Shown piece by piece: positions 44,008-51,593 of a stretch of DNA of 64,000 bases; within the stretch, counting starts at the first letter, position 1, and every line of letters begins with the position of its first letter. Below the pieces are notes generated by a model. It made no database searches. It saw nothing but the letters and a program-made list of their open reading frames with translations, and had not been told where the DNA came from. Source of the stretch: Pseudomonadota bacterium (GTDB lineage Bacteria > Pseudomonadota > Gammaproteobacteria > Burkholderiales > Burkholderiaceae_E); assembly GCA_023388075.1 (NCBI GenBank), contig JAEWGX010000112.1, positions 1 to 64,000 of the forward strand. The letters run 5' to 3'. Position numbers and translations under genes: made by a program.

Positions 44008-45225
44008 TCAGCGCCCCACCGGGGCGGGCTTCGGATCGGGCCGGGTGCCGATCACGATCGGCAGGTCCACCTCCTCGGTATCGCGCAGGAAGCGGAAGCG
44101 CGCGGTGCTCCCGGGCGGCAGCAGCGCGATCATGTTGAGCATCTGGTTCACGTTGCCGACCTGCTTGCCTTCCATGCTGACCAGGATGTCGCCGACCTTC
44201 ACGCCGGCCTTTTCCGCAGGCCCGCCGCGCATCACGCCGGCGATGATGGCGCCGTCGCGCCGCGGGAGCTGGAATGCCTCGGCCAGCTCCGGCGTCACGT
44301 CCTGCGGTTCCACGCCGATGTAGCCGCGGATCACCCGGCCGTGGCGGATGATCTGCGTCATGACGTCCTGCACCGTGGACGAGGGTATGGCGAAGCCGAT
44401 GCCGAGCGAGCCGCCCGTGCGCGAGTAGATCGCGGTGTTGATGCCGATCAGCCGCCCAGCGGTATCGACCAGCGCGCCGCCCGAGTTGCCGGGATTGATC
44501 GCCGCGTCGGTCTGGATGAAGTTCTCGAAGGTGTTGATGCCGAGCTGGCTGCGGCCGAGGGCGGAAATGATGCCCATGGTGACGGTCTGGCCGACTCCGA
44601 ACGGGTTGCCGATCGCGAGCACGACATCGCCCACTTGGGCACGGCCCTCGTCGCCGAACTCGATCGCGGGCAGCCCGGTCCTGTCCGCCTTGAGCACCGC
44701 GAGGTCCGTCTCCGGGTCGCTGCCGACGAGCCTGGCGGCGATCCGCTGGCCATCCGCGAGCACCACCTCGGTGTCGCCTTCCTCCTCGAGCACGTGGTGG
44801 TTGGTGAGGATGTAGCCGTCGGCGGTGGCGATCACCCCGGAGCCGAGGTTGGAGAAGAGGTCGCGGCGCTCGGGCAGCTCGCCGGGACGCCGGGAACGCG
44901 GCTCCGGCGGCGGCTCCGCGGTGCCCTTGCGCACCCGGTCCCCGGTCAGGATGTTGACCACGGCCGGGGTGGCGCGGCGGGCGGCGTCCGCGTATGAAAG
45001 AATGCGATCGGACGCTGCCGACGGGGCCGCGCCGTCGCGGGCGGGCGCGGCAGCCCGTTCGCCCGAGCGGTCGGCCACGGCCGGCGCCGGCAGTCGCGCC
45101 GCGGGATGGCCCGGCGCGGGGGACAGCGGGGCAGGCAGCCACTCGGGACGCAGGGTGGCCAGCACGAAGAGCACGGCCAGCCCTATGGTCACGCCCTGGG
45201 CGAACAGCAACCAGTACTTTTTCAA
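44008..45225 (-). CDS. Membrane-anchored HtrA/Deg-type serine protease (S1C)
   Basis: The 405-residue protease has an N-terminal membrane helix (about residues 5–24), a Pro/Ala-rich linker, the trypsin-like domain with triad His144 (TNHHVL), Asp174 (ETDLAVL) and Ser248 (NPGNSGG), and a single PDZ domain (about 300–390, GYIGVEPQDVTPELAEAF, AGVKVGDILVSMEGK). One PDZ and a membrane anchor resemble DegS, although this family is often named DegQ or MucD in betaproteobacteria. It should act in the periplasm on misfolded or regulatory proteins. The start is a TTG at 45225 with GGAG 14 bases upstream; no ATG fits. Confidence 0.92.
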   Translation of the reverse strand: MKKYWLLFAQGVTIGLAVLFVLATLRPEWLPAPLSPAPGHPAARLPAPAVADRSGERAAAPARDGAAPSAASDRILSYADAARRATPAVVNILTGDRVRKGTAEPPPEPRSRRPGELPERRDLFSNLGSGVIATADGYILTNHHVLEEEGDTEVVLADGQRIAARLVGSDPETDLAVLKADRTGLPAIEFGDEGRAQVGDVVLAIGNPFGVGQTVTMGIISALGRSQLGINTFENFIQTDAAINPGNSGGALVDTAGRLIGINTAIYSRTGGSLGIGFAIPSSTVQDVMTQIIRHGRVIRGYIGVEPQDVTPELAEAFQLPRRDGAIIAGVMRGGPAEKAGVKVGDILVSMEGKQVGNVNQMLNMIALLPPGSTARFRFLRDTEEVDLPIVIGTRPDPKPAPVGR

Positions 45226-45265
45226 TCCGCAGGAGCTCCTGAGCGCGGGACCGAGGAAGGAAGGG

Positions 45266-46024
45266 ATGAGCGGTATGGTCGGAACGCCGGATCTGGTGCG
45301 CTACCTGGACGAGCTGCTGGGCGCAGCGGCGATGAAGGATTATTGTCCAAACGGTATGCAGGTGGAAGGCGCGTCCGTCGTCTCACGGGCGGTGTTCGCG
45401 GTGACCGCGAGCCTCGCGGTGGTGGAGCAGGCCGCGGCCGCCGGGGCGCAGGCCCTGGTGGTCCACCACGGCTGGTTCTGGCGCGGCGAGGACCCGCGCG
45501 TGGTCGGGACCCGCCGTCGCCGGCTCGCCGCGCTGCTTGCCGCCGACATCAACCTGATCGGCTATCACCTGCCGCTGGACCTGCACCCGGAGTTGGGCAA
45601 CAACGCCCAGCTCGGGCGGCGGATGGGTTGGCCGATCGAGTCCACCGGCGGCGAGGGCGGCCTGATCGCCCTCGCGCGCCTGCCGGCGCCGGTTTCCGCG
45701 CAGGAGCTGGGCGCGCGGCTCGAATCGGCGCTGGAGCGCGCGCCTCTCCTGGTGGGGGATCTCGCCCGCGATATCCGCCGCGTCGCCTGGTGCACGGGCG
45801 CGGCCCAGGACATGCTGGAGGAGGCGGTGGCCCTGGGCGCCGACGCCTTCGTGAGCGGCGAGATTTCCGAGCGAACCACCCATCTCGCCCGGGAGGCGGG
45901 GGTGGTATACGCGGCGGCAGGCCACCACGCCACCGAGCGGTTCGGCATCCAGGCGCTGGGCCGGCATGTTGCCGAGACCTTCGGCATCGAGACCGTCTTC
46001 ATCGACGACCCGAATCCGGCCTGA
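45266..46024 (+). CDS. Nif3-like dinuclear metal centre protein (YbgI family)
   Basis: The 252-residue product belongs to the Nif3/YbgI family, which forms toroidal hexamers with a two-metal site; the cellular role is unsettled. Metal-ligand motifs are present: VVHHGWFWRGED (two His), NLIGYHLPLDLHPELGNN (His and Asp) and the late GHHATERFGIQALG (His, Glu). Such genes sit between the DegQ/S-like protease and petABC in many betaproteobacteria. The ATG at 45266 follows GGAAGGAAGG. Confidence 0.92.
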   Translation: MSGMVGTPDLVRYLDELLGAAAMKDYCPNGMQVEGASVVSRAVFAVTASLAVVEQAAAAGAQALVVHHGWFWRGEDPRVVGTRRRRLAALLAADINLIGYHLPLDLHPELGNNAQLGRRMGWPIESTGGEGGLIALARLPAPVSAQELGARLESALERAPLLVGDLARDIRRVAWCTGAAQDMLEEAVALGADAFVSGEISERTTHLAREAGVVYAAAGHHATERFGIQALGRHVAETFGIETVFIDDPNPA

Positions 46025-46049
46025 GCGCGCCCGTGCCCGTCGGGCGCGC
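46025..46049. terminator. 9-bp GC stem-loop in the convergent nif3 / mscL gap
   Basis: GCGCGCCCG (46025–46033) and CGGGCGCGC (46041–46049) form a perfect stem with a 7-base loop immediately after the Nif3 stop. The gap to mscL is convergent, so it may end transcription, though no T-run follows. Confidence 0.45.
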
Positions 46050-46129
46050 CGGCACGCCGCTGGCGCAAGGCAGGCGAGCCGGCGCAGATGGCGCCGCGCC
46101 CGCCGGCTGCCGGTCAGCCGCGCTGCCGC

Positions 46130-46570
46130 TCAGCCGCGTTTGAGCGAGTCCCGGATCTCGCGCAGCAGCACCACCTCCTCGGCCGGCGGCGCGGGCGGCG
46201 CGGCGGGCTTCTCGGCGATGAACATGCGCTGGGCTCGATTGAACAGCCGCACCATCTGGAAGATGATGAAGGCGAGGATGATGAAATTGAGCAGGACGGT
46301 GATGAAGTTGCCGTAGGCGAAAAGCGGCACGCCGGCCGAGGTCAGGGCCTCGTAGGTGCGCGGCACCCCCTCCGGGAGATCCGATGTCAGGGGGATGAAG
46401 TAGTTGGAGAAGTCGAGCCCGCCGAAGATCGCGCCCACGATGGGCAGCACCAGGTCCTTCACCAGTGAATCCACGATCCGGCCGAAGGCGGCACCGATGA
46501 TGACACCGACCGCGAGGTCGATGACATTGCCGCGCATCGCGAATTCGCGGAATTCGGACATCATTGACAT
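46130..46570 (-). CDS. mscL: Large-conductance mechanosensitive channel MscL
   Basis: MscL opens under membrane tension to release solutes in hypo-osmotic shock. The 146-residue product has the S1/TM1 region FREFAMRGNVIDLAVGVIIGAAFGRIVDSLVKDLVLPIVGAI, a periplasmic loop and TM2 (FITVLLNFIILAFIIFQMVRLFN), then a C-terminal helix (EEVVLLREIRDSLKR). The ATG at 46570 has a strong AAGGAGAAGAAGC site. Two further in-frame ATGs (46564, 46561) follow. A 23-base tandem duplication repeats the whole ribosome-site/ATG unit upstream. Confidence 0.95.
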   Translation of the reverse strand: MSMMSEFREFAMRGNVIDLAVGVIIGAAFGRIVDSLVKDLVLPIVGAIFGGLDFSNYFIPLTSDLPEGVPRTYEALTSAGVPLFAYGNFITVLLNFIILAFIIFQMVRLFNRAQRMFIAEKPAAPPAPPAEEVVLLREIRDSLKRG

Positions 46571-46593
46571 GCTTCTTCTCCTTCGATTGACAT
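46561..46593 (-). CDS. Possible 10-codon leader peptide upstream of and overlapping mscL
   Basis: The ATG of the upstream duplicate copy (46593) with its own AAGGAG site opens a frame MSIEGEEACQ that ends in TGA (46563–46561). Its stop overlaps the third possible mscL ATG (TGATG). It could be translated and couple to, or compete with, mscL initiation. It may also be a passive by-product of the duplication. Confidence 0.35.
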   Translation of the reverse strand: MSIEGEEACQ

Positions 46594-46608
46594 GCTTCTT
46601 CTCCTTCG
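46563..46608 (-). repeat. 23-base perfect tandem duplication of the mscL ribosome-site/ATG unit
   Basis: Units 46563–46585 and 46586–46608 are identical. Each contains AAGGAGAAGAAGC followed by ATG. The length is not a multiple of three, so the upstream copy is out of frame with mscL. Confidence 0.9.
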
Positions 46609-46737
46609 ACCCTGCCGTCCCGGCGGATCCGGCGAGTATCGACCGCGGGGCCCGGTCCAGCAAGGCGGCGTGGCGCGGATGGCAACGGGGTTGCGCGGCG
46701 GAGCGTGCCCGCGTGGCGGTGCATCATGGCCGTCCGT

Positions 46738-46743
46738 TATACT
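46738..46743 (+). promoter_or_regulatory. Candidate -10 (TATACT) for petABC
   Basis: TTATACTTT is the most AT-rich stretch before petA, 48 bases upstream of its ATG, in the divergent gap with mscL. The hexamer 17 bases upstream is a poor -35. Confidence 0.4.
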
Positions 46744-46791
46744 TTCGGGTTGTCACAGCCCGCCATTTCCCCATCCCCGAGAGGTTTTTCG

Positions 46792-47406
46792 ATGTCCGAG
46801 ACCTACGATCCGACCATGGATTCGCTCCGCCGGAGTGCGCTGATCTCCACGTGCACGGTCGGTGCGGTCGGGGCAGCCGGGGTTGCGGTTCCGTTCGTGG
46901 TGAGCTTCCAGCCGTCCGAGCGGGCCAAGGCGGCCGGGGCGCCGGTCGAGGCGGACATCGCCGGCATGCAGCCCGGCGAGCTGCGTCGGGTGGAGTGGCG
47001 CGGCAAGCCGGTCTGGGTCGTGCGGCGCACCCCGGAGATGGTGGAGAGCCTCAAGCAGACCGAATCCGAGGTGCTGGATCCCAAGTCCGAGGGGTACTAC
47101 CAGATCCCGACGCCCGAGTATGCCAAGAACCCGGCCCGGGCCATCAAGCCGGAGTACCTGGTGGTGGTGGGCATCTGCTCGCACCTGGGCTGCTCGCCAA
47201 GCGAGCGCTTCCAGCCCGGGGCGCAGCCTTCGCTGCCGGCCGACTGGCCTGGCGGCTTCCTCTGCCCCTGCCACGGATCGATGTTCGACATGTCCGGCCG
47301 AGTCTTCCGGAACATGCCGGCCAACGCCAACCTGGACGTGCCGCCGCACATGTATCTCTCCGACACGAAGCTCGTGATCGGCGAGGACGAGAGCACCAAG
47401 GCCTAG
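46792..47406 (+). CDS. petA: Cytochrome bc1 Rieske iron-sulfur subunit
   Basis: PetA carries electrons from ubiquinol to cytochrome c1. The 204-residue product has a twin-arginine N-terminus (DSLRRSALI) and one membrane helix (about residues 17–40), then the Rieske domain with [2Fe-2S] ligands Cys129/His131 (CSHLGC) and Cys158/His161 (CPCHGS); Cys134 and Cys160 form the disulfide. The Rieske protein is a known Tat substrate, and tatABC is 4 kb upstream. First gene of petABC. Confidence 0.96.
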   Translation: MSETYDPTMDSLRRSALISTCTVGAVGAAGVAVPFVVSFQPSERAKAAGAPVEADIAGMQPGELRRVEWRGKPVWVVRRTPEMVESLKQTESEVLDPKSEGYYQIPTPEYAKNPARAIKPEYLVVVGICSHLGCSPSERFQPGAQPSLPADWPGGFLCPCHGSMFDMSGRVFRNMPANANLDVPPHMYLSDTKLVIGEDESTKA

Positions 47407-47553
47407 GGACGGGTGCCGCCCGTTTCGGGGCGGCTGCATCGGGCGCCGCGCGGGGCGCGCCAGGAAAAGAACGAGACGACCCCATCACCGCGGCCCGGAT
47501 CACGGGCGCACCCGCCGGGGTTGGAGTCAGGACCAGAGAATCAGGACATCGTC

Positions 47554-48939
47554 ATGGCAGCAGAGAAGCAGGTGGACACGAAGGGCATGCTCGGCTGGGT
47601 CGATCAGCGTTTTCCGCTGAGCTCCTCCTGGAAGGCCCATGCCTCGGAGTACTACGCCCCGAAGAACTTCAACGTCTGGTACTTCTTCGGTTCGCTGGCC
47701 GCGTTGGTCCTGGTGATCCAGATCGTGACCGGCATCTTCCTGGTGATGCACTACAAGCCCGATGCCGAGAAGGCTTTCGCTTCGGTCGAGTACATCATGC
47801 GGGACGTGCCCTGGGGCTGGCTCATCCGCTACATGCACTCCACCGGCGCCTCGGCGTTCTTCATCGTCGTCTACCTGCACATGTTCCGCGGCCTGCTCTA
47901 CGGCTCGTACCGCAAGCCGCGCGAGCTCGTCTGGATCTTCGGCTGCCTGATCTTCCTCGTGCTGATGGCCGAGGCGTTCTTCGGCTACCTGCTGCCCTGG
48001 GGCCAGATGTCCTACTGGGGGGCGCAGGTCATCGTGAACCTGTTCGAGGCCATCCCGATCATCGGACCGGACCTCTCCGTCTGGATCCGCGGTGACTATG
48101 TCGTGAGCGACGCCACGCTCAACCGCTTCTTCGCCTTCCACGTGATCGCCATTCCGCTGGTGCTGCTCGGACTGGTGGCCGCGCACATCCTGGCGCTGCA
48201 CGAGGTCGGCTCCAACAATCCCGACGGCGTCGAGATCAAGGAGAAGAAGGACGCGAAGGGCCGGCCGCTCGACGGCATCCCGTTCCATCCCTACTACACC
48301 GTCCACGACATGTTCGGCGTGGCGATCTTCCTCGCCATCTTCGCGGCCGTGATGTTCTTCGCGCCGGAGATGGGCGGCTACTTCCTCGAGTACAACAACT
48401 TCATTCCGGCCGATCCGCTGAAGACGCCTGCGCACATCGCACCGGTGTGGTACTTCACGCCGTTCTATTCGATCCTGCGCGCCACCACGGAGGAGTTCGT
48501 GAAGTTCGGGCTCCTGCCGTTCCTCCTGGTTCTGCTCGCGCTCGTTCTGCTCACCGCGCGCAGCGGCCTGGCCAAGGTGGTGGCCACGGTGGTCATCGGC
48601 ATCATGGCCATCGGCTTCTTCGCGATCGACGCCAAGTTCTGGGGCGTGGTGGCGATGGGCGCGTCGGTGATGGTCTTCTTCGCCATGCCCTGGATCGATC
48701 GCAGCCCGGTCAAGTCGATCCGCTACCGCCCGGAATGGCACAAGGGCGTGCTCGCGGTGTTCGTCGTCTCCTTCCTGGTTCTCGGCTACTTCGGCGTGCA
48801 GCCGCCGTCTCCGGTCGCGAATCGCCTTTCGCAGGTCTGCACGATCCTCTATTTCGCCTTCTTCCTGTTCATGCCGTGGTGGAGCGCCATGGGCAGGTTC
48901 AAGCCGGTGCCGGACCGTGTCGTGTTCGCGGCCCATTGA
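47554..48939 (+). CDS. petB: Cytochrome b of the bc1 complex
   Basis: PetB holds hemes bL and bH and both quinone sites. The 461-residue product has about nine membrane helices, heme-ligating His pairs in WLIRYMHSTGASAFFIVVYLHMFRG and FFAFHVIAIPLVLLGLVAAHILALHEVGSNNPDG, the Qo-site PEWH motif as RPEWHKG-like late in the protein and a GYLLPWGQMSYWGAQV segment. The ATG at 47554 follows AGGA. The length fits fused b6/subunit IV-type proteobacterial cytochrome b. Confidence 0.96.
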   Translation: MAAEKQVDTKGMLGWVDQRFPLSSSWKAHASEYYAPKNFNVWYFFGSLAALVLVIQIVTGIFLVMHYKPDAEKAFASVEYIMRDVPWGWLIRYMHSTGASAFFIVVYLHMFRGLLYGSYRKPRELVWIFGCLIFLVLMAEAFFGYLLPWGQMSYWGAQVIVNLFEAIPIIGPDLSVWIRGDYVVSDATLNRFFAFHVIAIPLVLLGLVAAHILALHEVGSNNPDGVEIKEKKDAKGRPLDGIPFHPYYTVHDMFGVAIFLAIFAAVMFFAPEMGGYFLEYNNFIPADPLKTPAHIAPVWYFTPFYSILRATTEEFVKFGLLPFLLVLLALVLLTARSGLAKVVATVVIGIMAIGFFAIDAKFWGVVAMGASVMVFFAMPWIDRSPVKSIRYRPEWHKGVLAVFVVSFLVLGYFGVQPPSPVANRLSQVCTILYFAFFLFMPWWSAMGRFKPVPDRVVFAAH

Positions 48940-48950
48940 GAGAACGAAGC

Positions 48951-49829
48951 ATGAATGCACTGGTATCCATCCGCCGCACCATCGGGATCCTGGCCACCGC
49001 TGCCTTCTGCCTGCTGCCCGGCGCGCAGGCCGCCGAGGGCGGGGTGGCGCTGGACCACTTTCCGCAGAGCAAGCTCACCAACCTGCCCTCGCTGCAGGAC
49101 GGCGCGAAGACGTTCGTCAACTACTGCCTGAGCTGCCACAGCGCCTCGATGATGCGCTACAACCGCCTGCGCGACATCGGCCTGTCCGAAGACCAGATCG
49201 CCAACAACCTGATCTTCACCGGAAAGAAGGTGGGGGATCTGATGACCGTCGCGATGCGGCCGGAGGACTCCAAGGAGTGGTTCGGGGCGCTGCCGCCGGA
49301 CCTCACCGTGGTCGCGCGGGCGCGTTCCTCGGGCGCCGGCAGCGGCGCGGACTGGCTCTACACCTTCCTGCGCACCTTCTACCGGGACGGGACGAGGGCG
49401 CTCGGCTGGAACAACGCGGTCTTCCCCAACGTCGGCATGCCGCATGTCCTGTGGAAGCTGCAGGGATCGCGCGGTGCCGTCATCGAGGAGATCAAGGCGG
49501 AGAACGGCGATGCCGGAAACGGGCACGGCTTCACCCGCACCACGATCACGCTGGACAACCAGGGATACCGTTCCGAGAAGACCGAGAAGATCGAGGGCGG
49601 GCATCCGCACGCTGGCAGCACGATGACGCTGACCTCGGCCCAGGGCGGCAGCCTGTCGCAGCCGGCCTATGACGAGCTGGTGGCCAACCTCGTCGCGTAC
49701 ATGACCTACATGGCCGATCCCAGCGCCGCTACCCGGATTCGCCTCGGGGTCTGGGTGCTGATCTTCATCGGCGTGCTGATCATCCTGACCTGGTGGCTGA
49801 ACCGCGAATACTGGAAAGACGTCACGTAG
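48951..49829 (+). CDS. petC: Cytochrome c1 of the bc1 complex
   Basis: Cytochrome c1 accepts electrons from the Rieske protein and reduces soluble cytochrome c. The 292-residue product has a signal peptide (about residues 1–27), the heme c motif CLSCH (Cys59–His63), the sixth-ligand Met region (VGDLMTVAMRPED) and one C-terminal anchor helix (about 264–283, VWVLIFIGVLIILTWWL). It starts 11 bases after petB and ends the petABC operon. Confidence 0.95.
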   Translation: MNALVSIRRTIGILATAAFCLLPGAQAAEGGVALDHFPQSKLTNLPSLQDGAKTFVNYCLSCHSASMMRYNRLRDIGLSEDQIANNLIFTGKKVGDLMTVAMRPEDSKEWFGALPPDLTVVARARSSGAGSGADWLYTFLRTFYRDGTRALGWNNAVFPNVGMPHVLWKLQGSRGAVIEEIKAENGDAGNGHGFTRTTITLDNQGYRSEKTEKIEGGHPHAGSTMTLTSAQGGSLSQPAYDELVANLVAYMTYMADPSAATRIRLGVWVLIFIGVLIILTWWLNREYWKDVT

Positions 49830-49844
49830 CGCCCCCGAACCCCA

Positions 49845-49877
49845 CCGACACGGAGGTGAGCCGGTGTCGGCTCACCT
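49845..49877 (+). terminator. Overlapping alternative stem-loops between petC and sspA
   Basis: AGGTGAGCCG (49854–49863) and CGGCTCACCT (49868–49877) make a perfect 10-bp stem with a GTGT loop, followed by a short T-rich stretch. The loop and 3′ arm can instead pair upstream: CCGACAC (49845–49851) with GTGTCGG (49864–49870). The two folds exclude each other. Likely a terminator or attenuator before sspA. Confidence 0.55.
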
Positions 49878-49901
49878 TCGTCATTTCAGGAGATCCTTCC
49901 C

Positions 49902-50516
49902 ATGATGGTTCTTTACTCTGGCACCACCTGCCCGTTCAGCCAACGCTGCAGGTTCGTGCTGTTCGAGAAGGGCATGGACTTCGAGATCCGGGACGTCGAT
50001 CTCTACAACAAGCCCGAGGACATCTCGATCATGAACCCGTACGGGCAGGTGCCGATCCTGGTGGAACGGGATCTGATCCTGTACGAGTCCAACATCATCA
50101 ACGAATACATCGACGAGCGCTTTCCCCATCCGCAGCTCATGCCGGCGGACCCGGTGATGCGGGCGCGGGCGCGGCTCTTCCTGTTCAACTTCGAGCGCGA
50201 GCTGTTCATCCACGTGCAGCAGCTCGAGCGCCGGGACCACAACAAGGACACCGGCAAGATGATGGACCGGGCTCGGATGCAGATCCGCGACCGGCTCACC
50301 CAGCTCACGCCCATCTTCGTGAAGAACAAGTTCATGCTGGGCGAGGAGTTTTCCATGCTCGACGTGGCGATGGCGCCGCTGCTCTGGCGGCTGGACCACT
50401 ACGCGATCGAGATGCCCAAGACCGCCGCGCCGCTGATGAAGTACGCCGAGCGGATCTTCTCGCGTCCCGCCTATATCGAGGCGCTGACGCCTTCCGAAAA
50501 GGTCATGCGCCGTTGA
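49902..50516 (+). CDS. sspA: Stringent starvation protein A
   Basis: SspA is a glutathione-transferase-fold protein that binds RNA polymerase and supports acid and stationary-phase survival. The 204-residue product has the thioredoxin-like domain (MMVLYSGTTCPFSQRCRFVLFEKGMDFEIRDVDL) and the all-helical domain with PHPQLMPADPVMRARARL. It lacks a typical GST catalytic residue pattern. The GGAGATCC site precedes the ATG at 49902. It lies between petC and sspB, the conserved position. Confidence 0.95.
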   Translation: MMVLYSGTTCPFSQRCRFVLFEKGMDFEIRDVDLYNKPEDISIMNPYGQVPILVERDLILYESNIINEYIDERFPHPQLMPADPVMRARARLFLFNFERELFIHVQQLERRDHNKDTGKMMDRARMQIRDRLTQLTPIFVKNKFMLGEEFSMLDVAMAPLLWRLDHYAIEMPKTAAPLMKYAERIFSRPAYIEALTPSEKVMRR

Positions 50517-50580
50517 GGCTGCAGTCCTGGCTGCGTGGCCCGGGCAGGCGGCCGAGCGCAACGGAAATCCGGAGGCCCTG

Positions 50581-51432
50581 ATGGCCGAAAGCTCAACCAA
50601 GCCCTACCTGATCCGCGCGCTCTACGAATGGTGCTGCGACAACGGCTACACGCCGTATCTCGCCGTCGTCGTGGACCGACACACCCTCGTGCCGCGCCAG
50701 CACGTGAAGAACGGCGAGATCGTGCTCAACGTCTCGCCCATGGCGACCAACCACATGCAGATGGGCAACGAGCTCATCGAGTTCCAGGCCCGCTTCAGCG
50801 GCGTCGCGCAGCAGCTTTCCATTCCGGTCGACAACGTCGCGGCGATCTATGCGCGCGAGACCGGCCACGGCATGGCCTTCGAGGTGACCCGGCCAGAGCC
50901 GGGCCGGGAGGCCGACGAGGATGCGGCGCCGAGAGGAGCTGAAGGTGGTTCCGCCGCCGAGCCGGCCGTGACGGGGGCCGAGGAAGCGGGGCAGGCCGCC
51001 TCCCCGGCGCAGGACATCGGGGCCGCCGGCCGGGCGCCGGCAGCCGCGCGCAAGCGCGCCGGCAAGAGCGAAGGCGGTGCCGACGTCATCGCCTTCGCCT
51101 CGCCCGCGGGTGGCCGTCGCAAGGGCGAGCCGACCGCGAGGAGCGGGGCCCCGGGCAAGGGCCGCACCGCGGTGAAGCAACCCGAGGGCGGCGAAGCCGA
51201 GGCGCCGGCGGCCGAGGCAACTCCAGGCGCGGATGCCATCGATCCGCCTCGCGGCGGGCCCGCCGTCGAACCTGCCGGTGACGGCAGGCAAGCGCAGCCC
51301 GAGGCCACCGAGCGAGGCGTCAACGGCAACGCCGGGGCGCCGTCCGGGCATCCGCATCCCGACGACCGCGACGAACCGCCTCCGTCCTCCGGGGGCAAGG
51401 GCACCCGGACGCGGCTCACACGAGTCAAGTAG
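50581..51432 (+). CDS. sspB: ClpXP adaptor SspB with long disordered tail
   Basis: SspB delivers ssrA-tagged proteins to ClpXP. Residues 1–112 form the SspB domain (KPYLIRALYEWCCDNGYTPYLAVVV, VLNVSPMATNHMQMGNELIEFQARF, VAAIYARETGHGMAFEV). The remaining 170 residues are Ala/Gly/Glu/Arg-rich and probably disordered, ending TRLTRVK, which resembles the short ClpX-binding peptide at the E. coli C-terminus. At 283 residues it is far longer than the E. coli protein (165). GGAGG precedes the ATG at 50581. Confidence 0.92.
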   Translation: MAESSTKPYLIRALYEWCCDNGYTPYLAVVVDRHTLVPRQHVKNGEIVLNVSPMATNHMQMGNELIEFQARFSGVAQQLSIPVDNVAAIYARETGHGMAFEVTRPEPGREADEDAAPRGAEGGSAAEPAVTGAEEAGQAASPAQDIGAAGRAPAAARKRAGKSEGGADVIAFASPAGGRRKGEPTARSGAPGKGRTAVKQPEGGEAEAPAAEATPGADAIDPPRGGPAVEPAGDGRQAQPEATERGVNGNAGAPSGHPHPDDRDEPPPSSGGKGTRTRLTRVK

Positions 51433-51438
51433 TCGCAA

Positions 51439-51444
51439 TAGAAT
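51439..51444 (+). promoter_or_regulatory. Candidate -10 (TAGAAT) for tRNA-Thr
   Basis: TAGAAT lies 22 bases before the tRNA 5′ end, immediately after the sspB stop, giving a transcription start around 51451. The -35 region is weak. Confidence 0.4.
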
Positions 51445-51466
51445 CGGCATGGCAACCCATGCCAAA

Positions 51467-51542
51467 GCCGGCTTAGCTCAGTTGGTAGAGCAACCGCCTT
51501 GTAAGCGGTAGGTCATCTGTTCGAGTCAGATAGCCGGCACCA
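51467..51542 (+). tRNA. tRNA-Thr (anticodon TGT)
   Basis: The 76 bases fold into a standard cloverleaf: acceptor GCCGGCT/AGCCGGC, D-arm with AGCTCAGTTGGTAGAGC, anticodon loop CTTGTAA on an ACCGC/GCGGT stem (anticodon TGT at 51500–51502), T-loop TTCGAGT and encoded CCA. Its position after sspAB matches other Burkholderiales. It marks the edge between core genes and accessory genes. Confidence 0.97.
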
Positions 51543-51593
51543 GTTCGGATCATCGACAACAGGCGCGGCGCATGCCGCCACCAGGAGACTCCC

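Noticed and set aside
48447..48950. N-terminal extension of cytochrome c1 into the petB region
   Set aside because: The extension is out of frame with petB and Arg-rich; the signal peptide of PetC begins at the ATG at 48951.
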